Positions 48,175-57,684 are shown, numbered from the stretch's first letter. The stretch: 64,000 bases of DNA from Streptomyces chrestomyceticus JCM 4735 (GCF_003865135.1 NZ_BHZC01000001.1:3410001-3474000), one strand, 5' to 3'. Translations and numbers: made by a program. The notes: generated from the letters alone by a model not told the origin.

Positions 48175-51012
48175 TCAGAACAGACTCAGCAGCGCGTCCG
48201 CCGGATCGGGCAGAGCGGTGTCCCCGTCCGGCAGCGGCAGTTCGAACCAGACGGTCTTGCCGCGCGGGGTCCGGCGGCTGCCCCAGCCCGCGCTGAGGAG
48301 CCCGACGAGCTGAAGGCCGCGGCCGCCCTCGTCGGTGTCCCGGGCCCTCCTGCGGCGGGGCTGCGCCAGATCCGCGTCCCACACCTCGCACACCAGGGTC
48401 CGGTCCAGCAGCAGCCGCAGCCGGATCTCGCCGTGGCCGTGCCGCAGCGCGTTGGTGACCAGCTCGCTGACCAGCAGTTCGGTCGTGTCGACCAGGGCTT
48501 CCAGGCCCCAGTCCGTGAGCTGGTCGCGGGCCAGCTCACGGGCGCGGGAGACCGAGCGGGCCTCGGGGGCCAGGTTCCAGTCACCGACGGCGTCCTTGGG
48601 CAGGCCGTGCACGCGGGCCATCAGCAGCGCGATGTCGTCCTCGCCGTGCCGGGTGTCCAGCGCGTTCAGTACGTGGTCGCAGACGTCCTCCAGCGGGCGC
48701 CCGGCCTCCGACAGGGCCGTCTGGAAGGCGCGCAGGCCCTCGTCCAGCGGGTGGTCGCGGGATTCGACCAGGCCGTCCGTGTAGAGGGCGAGCAGCGCGC
48801 CGTCGGGCAGTTCGACCTCGGTCTCCTCGAACGGCTCGCCGCCGACGCCCAGCGGCATACCGGGCGGCACGTCCAGCAGCAGCGCGTCCTCGCCCTCCTC
48901 GACCATGATGGGCGGCAGGTGCCCGGCGTTGGCGAAGGTACAGCGCCGGGTCACCGGGTCGTACACGGCGTAGACGCAGGTGGCGAGGTACACCTCGGAG
49001 AGGTCGGCGGTGCCGGAGCCGCAGCGTGAGGCGTCCGCCGGGGAGCCCGACTGCGCGCCGGCGGGGGGCGCGGAACGGCTGCGCGGGGCGCGCGACGTCG
49101 TACGGGCGCCGCCGCCGGTCGCGCCGAGCCCGCGCGCGATCTCGTCGAGCGCGGACAGCACCTCGGCCGGCTCCATGTCGAGCAGGGCCAGGGTCCGTAC
49201 GGCCGTCCGCAGTTCGCCCATCGCGACGGCGGCGCGCAGCCCGCGCCCCATCACGTCACCGACGACGAGCGCGGTGCGGTGTCCCGGCAGCTCGATGACG
49301 TCGAACCAGTCGCCGCCGACCTCGGTGGCCGTGGTGCCCGGCAGATAGCGGCAGGCGATGTCCAGGCCGGCCGCCTCGGGGTCGCCCGGCGGCAGCAGGC
49401 TGCGCTGCAGGATCAGGGCGCGTTCGTGCTCCCTGCGGTACAGCCGGGCGTTGTCGATGCAGACCGCGGCGCGGGCGGCCAGGTCGACCGCGAGGGCGGT
49501 GTCCCGCTCGCCGAACGGCTCGCTGCCCTTCGTACGGGAGAACTGCACCAGCCCGACCACCGTGTCCCGGGCGACCATCGGCACGGCGAGCGTCGAGTGC
49601 ACCACGGCGCCCAGCTCGGCCCGCTCCTCGTTCTCCCGGCCCGGGATGATCTGCGCCTGCGCCGTACGCAGCGCGCCCGCGCACGGGGAGTTGAACGGGT
49701 AGCGGTGGACGGCGCCGACCGCGACCGGCCCCGTCCCGCCCTCGGGCACGTCACAGGCCATGGTGGCCAGCGGCGCGTCCGAGACGGCGCTGGAGAAGGC
49801 GACCCGGCGCAGCTCGGCGCTGCCGTCGGCCATCCCCGGCGGAGCCTCGTCACCGGCCAGCAGGCCCTGGTAGAGGTCCACGGAGGCCAGGTCGCAGAAC
49901 TGCGGCACGGCCACGTCGAGCAGGGTGCGGGCGGTGGTCTCCAGGTCGAGGGAGTTGCCGATGCGGGCGCCGGCCTCGTTGAGCAGCGCCAGGTTGCGGC
50001 GGGCGCTCGCGGCCTCCCGCTCGGCCCGGCGGCGGCCCGTCACGTCGGCGGCCAGCGCGGCGACCCCGATGGGACGGCCGCTGGCACCGTGCAGGCGGTA
50101 CAGGGACACCGACCAGCGGCGCCGGTCGGCCTCGGCGCCGGGCGCGGAGGGGTACGCCGTCCCCGGAGCGCCGGACGGGTACGCCGCACCGGAGGCGGCA
50201 GGGAGCTCGGGAGATGTGGGGGCGGGGATGACGGCGGCGGAGGACGCGGGGACCGTACCGACCAGTTGCATGTCGCCGACCGGCTCCCCCGTCTCCAGCA
50301 CCCGCCGCAGCGCCGCCTGCAGCCGGTCGGCCTCGGAGCGGGGCAGGAAGTCGTGCGGCCCGCCCCCGCGGTACTTGGCCGCGGGGCCGCCGAAGACGGT
50401 CGCGAACCGCTCGTTGACGCGGCGGATGCGCAGATCCGTGTCGAAGAGCAGGAAGCCCATCGGAGATTGGCCGAAAACGGCTTGAGAGGCCGCGAGGTCG
50501 GTCTCGATGCCCCGCAGCGCGCGGACGTCGACGACGAGACAGACCGCGGCCCGCTCACCGTCCGCCGTCTCGGACGGCATCACGTAGATCTCCGCGAGCC
50601 TGCCGTCCCCGGTGTCCGGCGCGTCCTCCCGGTCCGCGCCCCGGGGGCGGTACGGGACCAGCCCGGTCCACTCCCGGCCGTCCAGGATCTGCGCGACCGT
50701 GCGGTGGGCCTGTTCGCGCAGCTCGTGCGGGACGAAGGCGGCCACCGGGTCCTTGCCGACCGCCTCTGCGGCGGGGATGCCGAGCATCTCGGCGGCGCGC
50801 TCGCTCCACCGGTCGATGCACCCGTCGGGGCCGAGGGAGAAGGACGCGACCCGGATGTAGTCGTAGATGGAGCCGGGAGGGCTGCTCTGCCATATCGGCG
50901 GGCCTTCCGGGCCGTCCGGCCCCGAGCGGCCCGACGGCCGCGCCGGACCGTCCGTACCGCCCGGCCCGGCAGGCTGCGCGGGTCCTGCCCCGCCAGATGA
51001 CTTCTCGCTCAC
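48175..51012 (-). CDS. PAS-PAS-GAF-PP2C-HATPase signalling phosphatase
   Basis: A 945-residue cytoplasmic regulator from the GTG at 51012 (SEKSSGG). Order: a Gly/Pro-rich lead (1-45), a PAS domain (about 50-180), a second PAS with a Pro/Ala-rich insert (about 185-400), a GAF domain (about 405-590; LLDVAVPQFCDLASVDLYQG), a SpoIIE/PP2C phosphatase (about 600-815; EVGGDWFDVIELPG, VVGDVMGRGL, ALYTDGLVE) and a HATPase anti-sigma-like domain (about 825-935; ELLVSELVTNALRHG, GRGLQLVG). Such proteins dephosphorylate anti-anti-sigma factors and can also phosphorylate or bind them, so kinase and phosphatase sit in one chain. No sigma-factor genes are adjacent. Convergent with sdhB. Confidence 0.93.
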   Translation of the reverse strand: MSEKSSGGAGPAQPAGPGGTDGPARPSGRSGPDGPEGPPIWQSSPPGSIYDYIRVASFSLGPDGCIDRWSERAAEMLGIPAAEAVGKDPVAAFVPHELREQAHRTVAQILDGREWTGLVPYRPRGADREDAPDTGDGRLAEIYVMPSETADGERAAVCLVVDVRALRGIETDLAASQAVFGQSPMGFLLFDTDLRIRRVNERFATVFGGPAAKYRGGGPHDFLPRSEADRLQAALRRVLETGEPVGDMQLVGTVPASSAAVIPAPTSPELPAASGAAYPSGAPGTAYPSAPGAEADRRRWSVSLYRLHGASGRPIGVAALAADVTGRRRAEREAASARRNLALLNEAGARIGNSLDLETTARTLLDVAVPQFCDLASVDLYQGLLAGDEAPPGMADGSAELRRVAFSSAVSDAPLATMACDVPEGGTGPVAVGAVHRYPFNSPCAGALRTAQAQIIPGRENEERAELGAVVHSTLAVPMVARDTVVGLVQFSRTKGSEPFGERDTALAVDLAARAAVCIDNARLYRREHERALILQRSLLPPGDPEAAGLDIACRYLPGTTATEVGGDWFDVIELPGHRTALVVGDVMGRGLRAAVAMGELRTAVRTLALLDMEPAEVLSALDEIARGLGATGGGARTTSRAPRSRSAPPAGAQSGSPADASRCGSGTADLSEVYLATCVYAVYDPVTRRCTFANAGHLPPIMVEEGEDALLLDVPPGMPLGVGGEPFEETEVELPDGALLALYTDGLVESRDHPLDEGLRAFQTALSEAGRPLEDVCDHVLNALDTRHGEDDIALLMARVHGLPKDAVGDWNLAPEARSVSRARELARDQLTDWGLEALVDTTELLVSELVTNALRHGHGEIRLRLLLDRTLVCEVWDADLAQPRRRRARDTDEGGRGLQLVGLLSAGWGSRRTPRGKTVWFELPLPDGDTALPDPADALLSLF

Positions 51013-51173
51013 GAGCCCCGTCCCCTCCAGCTCATCGTGCCCGGACCGGACGAGCCGAGTATCCAGCACCGCGGCTGTCCGGAACACGGTCTTCACGATC
51101 ACAGCACAGTCTCGATCGCAGGCCGTCCACAGAATGTCAATGAAACGGCAACGATCAGGCCGCCACCAGACTC

Positions 51174-51623
51174 CTAACCCGCCACAGACAGCTCGAACCA
51201 CACTGTTTTACCTGTCCTGCCATGTCGGGTGCCCCAGCACCGCGACGTGCACGCCACCAGTTGGAGTCCCCGGCCGCCCTCGTCGTCGGGGGTCGCGGCG
51301 CGCTCCCGGGGCGGGTCGGGCACCGGGTCCGACACCTCGACGAGCAGGCCGCCCCCGCTTTTCAGGACGATTCGTACGCCGATGGGCCCGCTGGCATGGC
51401 GCAGCGCATTGGTCACCAGCTCGCTGACGAGCAGAACGGCCAGGTCGACGACGGTGTCCAGCCCCCAGTCCCGCAGGGTCTCGCGGACCGCTGCACGGGC
51501 GGTACGGGCGGATCCGGGCTCGGCCGGGAAGCTCCACTCGGCGAGCGGGGAGCCGGAGATCATGCCGCGCCCGGGCGCGTAGGGGGCGGATTCGGGGACC
51601 CCTGCCGCTGCACTGTCGCTCAC
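51174..51623 (-). CDS. Anti-sigma-factor-like ATP-binding protein (HATPase_c)
   Basis: A 149-residue GHKL-fold ATPase. N box LLVSELVTNALRHASG, G1 region VSDPVPD and G2 region DEGGRGLQLVACTSRCWG. The C-terminal GKTVWFEL is the usual strand of RsbW-like kinases. It is closely related to the C-terminal domain of the phosphatase just downstream (shared ELVTNALRH and GGRGLQLV), with which it may cooperate or compete. The GTG at 51623 (SDSAAAGVPE) is the chosen start; the frame is open to 51689. Confidence 0.85.
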   Translation of the reverse strand: MSDSAAAGVPESAPYAPGRGMISGSPLAEWSFPAEPGSARTARAAVRETLRDWGLDTVVDLAVLLVSELVTNALRHASGPIGVRIVLKSGGGLLVEVSDPVPDPPRERAATPDDEGGRGLQLVACTSRCWGTRHGRTGKTVWFELSVAG

Positions 51624-52012
51624 GCCGATCACTTCCCAGCCCGATGCGCACACCCTCCGGATGGTCCGTGGTGAGGGGGTAAACAGCACATACCCGATAT
51701 CAGCGCATCAATATCGCCCTCAATGGCGCACTGTGGCACAAACGGCGTACTGAGGCACACGAGACCCCGGCGCGCACGCCTCGTGTGCGGCGGGGCACCC
51801 CGGTGCGCCACCGCACCGCGGCACACTCTTACGAGGGACCCGCCCGATCCGATGATCGTCCCGTACGGGGGAACGGTGAGGTGACAAGATGACCGGTCCC
51901 CTCGGGACGGGGTGGAGCGGTACGGGACGGCCCGGGACGCCGGACGCGTTACGGGGCGGCTGCGGCTCCCGGCCCCCATGAGACTCCCGGTGCGTGCGGG
52001 ACTCCGCGCACG
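51624..52012. other. Gene-free stretch between the ATPase and Nudix genes
   Basis: No supportable gene. The left part is AT-richer and has minus-strand promoter-like TTGAGG-N16-GATATC ahead of the ATPase gene. The right part is GC-rich and runs into the Nudix stop codon. Confidence 0.35.
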
Positions 52013-52456
<444 letters not shown>

Positions 52457-52463
52457 GCGCGGC

Positions 52464-52469
52464 AGCCTA
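52464..52469 (-). promoter_or_regulatory. -10 box of a leaderless promoter (Nudix gene)
   Basis: Minus-strand TAGGCT, seven bases before the ATG at 52456; the same hexamer and spacing occur before the S9 peptidase gene. Confidence 0.4.
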
Positions 52470-52493
52470 CGTCCCACACCGCCGCTCCCCGTC

Positions 52494-52673
52494 TCAGGTG
52501 GCGGCGTGCCCCACCCGCTCCACGACGTACAGCCGCCCGTTCCTGCGGGTGTCGAGCCGGTCGGCCACCTGCTCCGCTTCCGCGCGGGTGGCGTAGCGGC
52601 CGACGCGATAACGGTTGCCGCCCTCGTCCTGGCGAATGACGAGCCAGGGCAGCACCGCTCCACTGTCGGTCAT
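52494..52673 (-). CDS. SPOR-like micro-protein, 59 residues
   Basis: A short gene supported by GGAGGGG seven bases before the ATG at 52673. The product reads MTDSGAVLPWLVIRQDEGG, NRYRVGRYATRAEAEQVAD and ends VVERVGHAAT. The R-Y-x-V-G-R-Y-x-T-R-x-E-A pattern followed by a helix and VVER strand is that of a SPOR-type domain (beta-alpha-beta, normally about 70 residues), here as almost the whole protein and without a membrane anchor or signal peptide. Small proteins of this kind occur widely in streptomycetes. Function unknown; a protein- or glycan-binding module is inferred from the fold. Confidence 0.75.
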   Translation of the reverse strand: MTDSGAVLPWLVIRQDEGGNRYRVGRYATRAEAEQVADRLDTRRNGRLYVVERVGHAAT

Positions 52674-52981
52674 CGCGCCCCTCCGTCCGCCGGCCGGCGC
52701 GCCGTCGCGCGCCCCTCCTGTACTGATGCCGAAACCGCATTCCGCATATGCCCGAGCCTACGCCCGACCTTCACGCACCGGATACGGCTTTGCACAAAGA
52801 GGTACCGAACCGGCCATCGAACAGCGCGCGAGGGGCGCACAGCCAGCCCTGCGGACGCCCGGGGCGCACACACGAACGGGCGCCGCCGGTGACTCCTGCC
52901 ACCGACGGCGCCCGCCGCATTCCGTGCCCGAGAGGGCGCCGCGTCGTGCCCGGGAGGGCACCCGCCGCGCCCCGGAGGACG

Positions 52982-54688
52982 TTACGCCTTGCCGGCCTCC
53001 GACTTCACGCCGGACGCGTCACCGGCCTTGCCGCCGGCCGCGGCCCGATCCTCGGCGGCCTCGGCCTCGGCCGCCGCCAGCGACTCCGCCTCGGCCTCGA
53101 TGAGCGACGGGTTGCGCCAGGAGCTGCGTACGCCCCACACGTAGAAGAGCAGGCCGATCACGGCGACCACGACGATGTCCCAGCCCGGCGGCAGGTAGCC
53201 CTTGCCGCCGAACTCCTCGCCGCCCATGTACGAGACACACGCCATGACCAGCAGGTACGCCACCATCCAGGCGCCCGCCTTCAGGTGCGGCTTCAGCTCG
53301 GCCCACGGCTTGCGCAGCTCGTACCAGGCCCAGACCGGCAGACCGACCGCCATGATCAGGATGACCTTGCCGGTGAGCGGCCAGCGGCCCCAGTACAGGA
53401 CCAGCGAGCCGAAGACCATCGCGACGGGCGCGACGACCGGCATGATCCGCAGCTTCACCGGCCGCTTGAGGTCGGGCGAGAGGCGGCGCAGCGACATCAC
53501 CGCGACCGGCCCGGTGATGTACGAGATCACGGTGGCCACCGAGACGATCTCGGCGAGCGAGCCCCAGCCGCGGAAGACGGCGAGGAAGAGGAAGGCGATG
53601 AACAGGTTCAGCACCAGCGCCGGACGCGGCACACCGGTCTTCTTGTCGACCCGGCCGAAGATCTTCGGCAGGTGGCCGTTCTCCTGCACACCCTGGATCA
53701 TGCGCGAGGTGGTGGCCGCGTAGATCATGCCCGTACCCGACGGGGAGACGAACGCGTCCGCGTACAGCAGCATCGCCAGCCAGTTCAGGCCCCAGGCGAT
53801 GGCGAGGTCGGCGAGCGGCGAGTTGTAACCGAGGTGGGCCCAGCCACCGGCGGACTCCAGCTTGCCGCCGGGGACGGCCATCAGGAAGGCGACCTGGAGC
53901 GCGACGTAGATGACGAGCGCGATCAGGATCGAGTAGATGACGGCCTTGGGCAGCGACTTACCCGGGTTACGGGCCTCACCGGCCATGTTCAGCGGCGACT
54001 GGAAGCCGTTGTAGGCCCAGACGATGCCGGAGACAGCGACGGCGGTGAAGACCGCGCTCCAGCCGTTCGGCGTGAAGCCGCCGTGGTCCTTGATGTTGCC
54101 GGTGTCGAAGTGCGCCAGCATCAGGGCGCTCGCGGTCAGGACCGGGACGACGACCTTGAAGACCGTGATCGCGGTGTTGGTCTTCGCGAAGAGCGAGATC
54201 GCGAACCAGTTCAGGAAAAAGTAGAAGATCAGCAGGAGGCTGGCCAGCGCGACACCGCTGCCGGTCAGCTCCTTGCCGTCGTACAGCCCCTGGGTCCACC
54301 CGAAGCTCCAGGAACTCATGTACTGGACGGAGGCGGTCGCCTCCCCGGGTATGACGGAGACGATCGCGATCCAGTTGGCCCAGGCGGCGAGGTAGCCGGC
54401 AAGCGAACCGTGCGAGTACTGGCCGTAGCGGACCATGCCGCCCGCCTTGGGGAACATCGAGCCCAGCTCGGTGTACGTGAGGGCGATCGTGAGCGCGACG
54501 GCCGCGCCGATGACCCAGGCGAGGATGGCGGCCGGACCGGCGATGGCGGCGGCCCGCTCGGCCCCGAAGAGCCAGCCGGAACCGATGATCGACCCAAGAC
54601 CCGTGGCGGTCAGGGCAATGGTCCCGAGGGACCGTCGGTAATTCGAGTGGGAGCCCTGCTCCGCGCTCTGGGTCTGCGTCGTGCTCAA
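52982..54688 (-). CDS. APC-family amino-acid permease
   Basis: A 568-residue transporter with about 12 helices and a Glu/Ala-rich cytoplasmic tail of about 60 residues. The first helix has the APC signature (GTIALTATGLGSIIGSGWLFG) that binds substrate backbone atoms; helix 6 region VSGIVWAYNGFQSPLNMAGEARNP is also diagnostic. It resembles aspartate/glutamate-type proton symporters (YveA-like), though the specificity is not certain. The chosen start is a TTG at 54688 with AGGAG about ten bases upstream; the frame opens earlier without a better start. Confidence 0.88.
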   Translation of the reverse strand: MSTTQTQSAEQGSHSNYRRSLGTIALTATGLGSIIGSGWLFGAERAAAIAGPAAILAWVIGAAVALTIALTYTELGSMFPKAGGMVRYGQYSHGSLAGYLAAWANWIAIVSVIPGEATASVQYMSSWSFGWTQGLYDGKELTGSGVALASLLLIFYFFLNWFAISLFAKTNTAITVFKVVVPVLTASALMLAHFDTGNIKDHGGFTPNGWSAVFTAVAVSGIVWAYNGFQSPLNMAGEARNPGKSLPKAVIYSILIALVIYVALQVAFLMAVPGGKLESAGGWAHLGYNSPLADLAIAWGLNWLAMLLYADAFVSPSGTGMIYAATTSRMIQGVQENGHLPKIFGRVDKKTGVPRPALVLNLFIAFLFLAVFRGWGSLAEIVSVATVISYITGPVAVMSLRRLSPDLKRPVKLRIMPVVAPVAMVFGSLVLYWGRWPLTGKVILIMAVGLPVWAWYELRKPWAELKPHLKAGAWMVAYLLVMACVSYMGGEEFGGKGYLPPGWDIVVVAVIGLLFYVWGVRSSWRNPSLIEAEAESLAAAEAEAAEDRAAAGGKAGDASGVKSEAGKA

Positions 54689-55069
54689 CGTGCTTGGTCT
54701 CCTGATCTTCCCCCGTGCCGTGCACAAACTTCGCCATCGTAAGAGCGAATTGGAAGATCGGATTCCCAAGCGGGGTCAAAACTCGGGTCTGGCTGAAGGT
54801 GTGTGAGGTTTCCAACACACCAATTGGCCTCCCAAATCCCGACATATCAGGAGTTAGGGGGTGGCTACTGGCGGGTTACGCGTCAGTACGCAACGTGCGA
54901 TCTTGGCCGTAGCGGCAAGAAAATTGCTAGGTAGCAACGGGTTTTGGTCATTACGGAGAGGGGAAAGGGGTCCGCCCCGGACGCCCCTCCCGCCTCACGA
55001 CCCACCCCCGAACCGGCCCCCGACCACCCGACTCCCCTCCTCCACCCCCGCCCCCTTCTTCCCCTCCCC
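54689..55069. other. Gene-free stretch between the permease and GntR genes
   Basis: No gene supported. The left half is AT-rich for this genome and should hold the permease promoter. The right half is a long pyrimidine-rich tract on the + strand (mostly C with T, about 54975-55070). Confidence 0.4.
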
Positions 55070-55119
55070 CTCAATGCATGGGCAGGTGATATGCCTCAAT
55101 GCACCGGCAGGTGGTAGGC
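55070..55119. repeat. 25-bp tandem duplication of the GntR gene 3' end
   Basis: Copy 2 (55095-55119) is the end of the GntR coding region (AYHLPVH, stop). Copy 1 (55070-55094) repeats it just after the stop with five differences, and would itself encode AYHLPMH and a stop. The differences are silent or conservative. Confidence 0.65.
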
Positions 55120-55848
55120 GACCCGATGACGGTCGGCGAGCGTCACCACGTCGGCCGTCTCCACGGGGCGGCCGCCCGCGAAGTACGTACGCGAGATGAC
55201 CAGCACCGCATGGCCCGGTACCCCGCCCAGCGCCATGGCCTCCTCCGCCAGCCCGGGGCGCGCCCCGACCTCCTCGACCACGTTGTCCACGATCACGTCG
55301 ATCGCCGCCATCCGCTCGACCACCCCGCGCCCGGCCAGCGGCCCCTCCTCGGGCAGCATCACCGGAGTGCGCCCCGTGATGTCCAGCGGCTCCCAGGACG
55401 TCGACAGCATGGCGGGCTCCCCCTCCGCCCGGAACAGATAGCGCGTACGCATCACCCGGTCCCCCACCTGGATACGCAACCGGGACGCGACGGCCGGGTT
55501 GGCCTCCTCCCGCTCGCTGCTGGACTCCCAGGTCCCTTTGACCCGCTCGTCGGCCTGCTCCTGCCGGAAGGGCGTGGCACCGACGCCGGTGCGGTAGCCG
55601 GCGCGGGCGATACGGCGCGGGACGGGCTGCTCGCGGACGTACGTCCCCGACCCGGAGCGGCCCTCGACCAGCCCCTCGGCCATCAGGACCTTGCGCGCCT
55701 CCAGGGCGACCGTGTCGGAGACGCCGTACTCCTCGCGGATGCGGGCCTGGGAGGGGAGGCGGGTGTGCGGGGGCAGCACACCTTCGACGATCTTCTGGCG
55801 CAGGTCGCCGGCGACGCGGAGGTACGCGGGCTGCTCACCGAAAGGCAC
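55096..55848 (-). CDS. GntR-family transcriptional regulator with UTRA domain
   Basis: A 250-residue regulator from a GTG at 55848 after GGGAGGGG. N-terminal winged helix (about 5-70): YLRVAGDLRQKIVEGVLPPH, LPSQARIREEYGVSDTVALEARKVL, VEGRSGSGTYV. C-terminal UTRA effector domain (about 90-250) with RTRYLFRAEGEPAMLSTSWE. This subgroup (MPFGEQPAYLRVA-type) includes regulators of actinomycete integrative elements such as KorSA, but also chromosomal ones. An imperfect dyad 25-60 bases upstream is the likely autoregulatory site. Divergent from the PIG-L gene. Confidence 0.88.
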   Translation of the reverse strand: MPFGEQPAYLRVAGDLRQKIVEGVLPPHTRLPSQARIREEYGVSDTVALEARKVLMAEGLVEGRSGSGTYVREQPVPRRIARAGYRTGVGATPFRQEQADERVKGTWESSSEREEANPAVASRLRIQVGDRVMRTRYLFRAEGEPAMLSTSWEPLDITGRTPVMLPEEGPLAGRGVVERMAAIDVIVDNVVEEVGARPGLAEEAMALGGVPGHAVLVISRTYFAGGRPVETADVVTLADRHRVAYHLPVH

Positions 55849-55871
55849 ATGCCCCTCCCAACAGCTTGACA

Positions 55872-55905
55872 GTCAGCAACAGCGTGGCAACCGCGCGTTG
55901 TTGAC
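55872..55905. promoter_or_regulatory. Candidate GntR operator
   Basis: Arms gtcagcaac (55872-55880) and gttgttgac (55897-55905) match at eight of nine positions around a 16-base spacer, directly upstream of the GntR gene. Confidence 0.45.
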
Positions 55906-56094
55906 CGCAAGCCTGGGCCAGTAATTCACTCGATGTGATGAAGCCCAGCTCAACCGGCCTCCCGATCAAGGAAGTTGACCACTCCCGGACACGCGTACCC
56001 ACCTGCCCGGCGCGACCGCACCGTCCGTGCGAGAGTCGATACGACACGCCGCACGCGCGACCGGTCGCCCGAGCGGTACGGAAAGGAGCCCACC

Positions 56095-56886
56095 GTGCCC
56101 GACAAGCCCACCGACGGCACCGGCAAGACCACCCCCTCCGCTCCCGCCCCCTCCCTCTCTCCCATGCCGGAGGACTGGCAGCGGGCCCTGGCCGTCGTAG
56201 CCCACCCCGACGACCTCGAATACGGCGCGGCCGCCGCCATCGCCGAGTGGACCGCCGCCGGACGCGAGGTCACCTACCTCCTCGTCACCCGCGGCGAAGC
56301 CGGCATCGACGGCCTCGGCCCCGACGAGTGCGCCGCGGTCCGCGAGGCGGAGCAACGGGCGAGCGCGGCCGTGGTCGGCGTCCGAACAGTGGAGTTCCTG
56401 GACGGCCACCACGACGGCGTCATCGAGGCCGGCCTCCCCCTGCGCCGCGACCTGTCGGCCGCCGTCCGCCGCTACCGCCCGGAACTGCTCATCACCCTCA
56501 ACCACCACGACACCTGGGGCGGCGTGACCTGGAACACCCCGGACCACCGGGTGGTGGGCCGCGCCACCCTCGACGCGGCGGGCGACGCGGGCAACCGCTG
56601 GATCTTCCCCGACCTGACGACCGAACTCGGCCTCGCCCCCTGGAACGGCGTCCGCTGGGTGGCGGTAGCCGGCTCCCCACACCCCACCCACGCCAAGGAA
56701 GTAGGCCCCGGCATTAACCGAGCGATCGCTTCCCTGGCCGAACACCACGCCTACATCACGGGCCTGGAAGGGGCCGACCAAGACCCAGCCACCTACGCCC
56801 GCAACTTCCTCGAACCCATGCTGCAAACCTCCGGCACCCGGTACCGCGGCACCCCCGCCACCCTTTTCCAGCTCTATCCGCGCTGA
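56095..56886 (+). CDS. PIG-L family N-acetylglucosaminyl-type deacetylase
   Basis: A 263-residue zinc hydrolase of the LmbE/PIG-L fold. After about 25 Pro/Thr-rich residues comes AVVAHPDDLEYGAA with the zinc-binding His-Pro-Asp-Asp. The third ligand is probably in NTPDHRVVGRA. The active-site surface also has HHDGVIEAGLPLRRDL. The GTG at 56095 has AAGGAG seven bases upstream. It differs from mshB in length and lacks the MshB C-terminal signature, so it is a different deacetylase; the substrate (a sugar amide or secondary metabolite) is unknown. Confidence 0.88.
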   Translation: MPDKPTDGTGKTTPSAPAPSLSPMPEDWQRALAVVAHPDDLEYGAAAAIAEWTAAGREVTYLLVTRGEAGIDGLGPDECAAVREAEQRASAAVVGVRTVEFLDGHHDGVIEAGLPLRRDLSAAVRRYRPELLITLNHHDTWGGVTWNTPDHRVVGRATLDAAGDAGNRWIFPDLTTELGLAPWNGVRWVAVAGSPHPTHAKEVGPGINRAIASLAEHHAYITGLEGADQDPATYARNFLEPMLQTSGTRYRGTPATLFQLYPR

Positions 56887-57032
56887 GTACGGACTCTCCT
56901 TTTCCTGGCGCGCGCTGAGTGCGGGCACGACGAAAGGGCCGCCCCCGGGAGAGGCCGGCCATGAGCTGTCCAGCCCATCCGAGCAACCATGAGGGTTTGT
57001 GCACACGTGAGGCACTCGGCACGCCTGGGCGC

Positions 57033-57302
57033 ATGACACAGCCGCTGCCCACAGAGTCCATCCGCGATGTCCGGGCGCACCTGGCCGAGGTCGTGGAACG
57101 AGCCGACCGTGACGACGTACCCACGGTGATCACGCGCCGCGGCAAAGAGGTGGCTGCCGTGGTGTCCATCGACGTGCTCCGGAGATACCAGGAGTGGGAA
57201 GAGCGCGAGATCAACCGGATCATCGACGAGCGTATGGCCAATTCGGCGCCCGGCATCCCGATCGAGGACATCATGAGGGAGACGCTGGCGCGCAGTGAGT
57301 GA
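57033..57302 (+). CDS. Phd/YefM-family antitoxin
   Basis: An 89-residue DNA-binding antitoxin. The N-terminal Phd/YefM fold is clear: LPTESIRDVRAHLAEVVERA, then PTVITRRGKEVAAVVSIDVL. The C-terminal half (YQEWEEREINRIIDERMAN) is a charged helix that would wrap the toxin. It overlaps the toxin gene by eight bases, the standard antitoxin-first order. No Shine-Dalgarno is evident before the ATG. It probably represses its own promoter, conditionally on toxin levels. Confidence 0.88.
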   Translation: MTQPLPTESIRDVRAHLAEVVERADRDDVPTVITRRGKEVAAVVSIDVLRRYQEWEEREINRIIDERMANSAPGIPIEDIMRETLARSE

Positions 57303-57558
57303 GTACCGCACCGTTTTCCGGCCCGAGGCTCAGACCGAGCTCCGCAAGGTCCCGCGAGACATGGCCCTCCGCATTCTGGCCAAGTTGACCGAGCTGGAGA
57401 GCGACCCGCTGGGATTGAACACCACCGCCCTCGTCTCCCAACCCGACCGCCGCCGCCTACGCGTGGGCGACTACCGCGTGATCTACGCGATCGACAACGG
57501 CGAGCTGGTGGTGTGGGCCGTGCACGTCGGACATCGCTCCACTGTGTACGACGCCTGA
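57295..57558 (+). CDS. RelE/ParE-family toxin
   Basis: An 87-residue toxin from a GTG start inside the antitoxin gene. The fold reads YRTVFRPEAQTELRKVPRDMA, helix LRILAKLTELESDP, then RRLRVGDYRVIYAIDNGELVVWAVHVGHR, the beta-sheet with the basic and aromatic residues (R-L-R-V-G-D-Y-R-V-I-Y) seen in RelE mRNA interferases. The typical target is mRNA in the ribosomal A site. Complete and probably active. It lies 127 bases left of the ychF-linked island, outside its repeats. Confidence 0.88.
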   Translation: MSEYRTVFRPEAQTELRKVPRDMALRILAKLTELESDPLGLNTTALVSQPDRRRLRVGDYRVIYAIDNGELVVWAVHVGHRSTVYDA

Positions 57559-57604
57559 GCACGCCTGACGTCGGGTCAGGAGACCCAGCACGGGTTTCAC
57601 GACC

Positions 57605-57635
57605 AAAAGGGCCCGACCCCGAAGAGCCGGACCCT
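57605..57635 (-). terminator. UUCG hairpin terminator (minus-strand direction)
   Basis: On the minus strand a 12-bp stem (with three G-U pairs) closes a TTCG loop (57635-57608) and is followed by TTT. On the plus strand the same bases mismatch, so the terminator is directed leftwards, the direction of ychF and the island genes. Confidence 0.6.
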
Positions 57636-57684
57636 ACCTGACCTGCATGTTTGCCAGATCAGCGGCGTGGCGACACCTCAGCCG

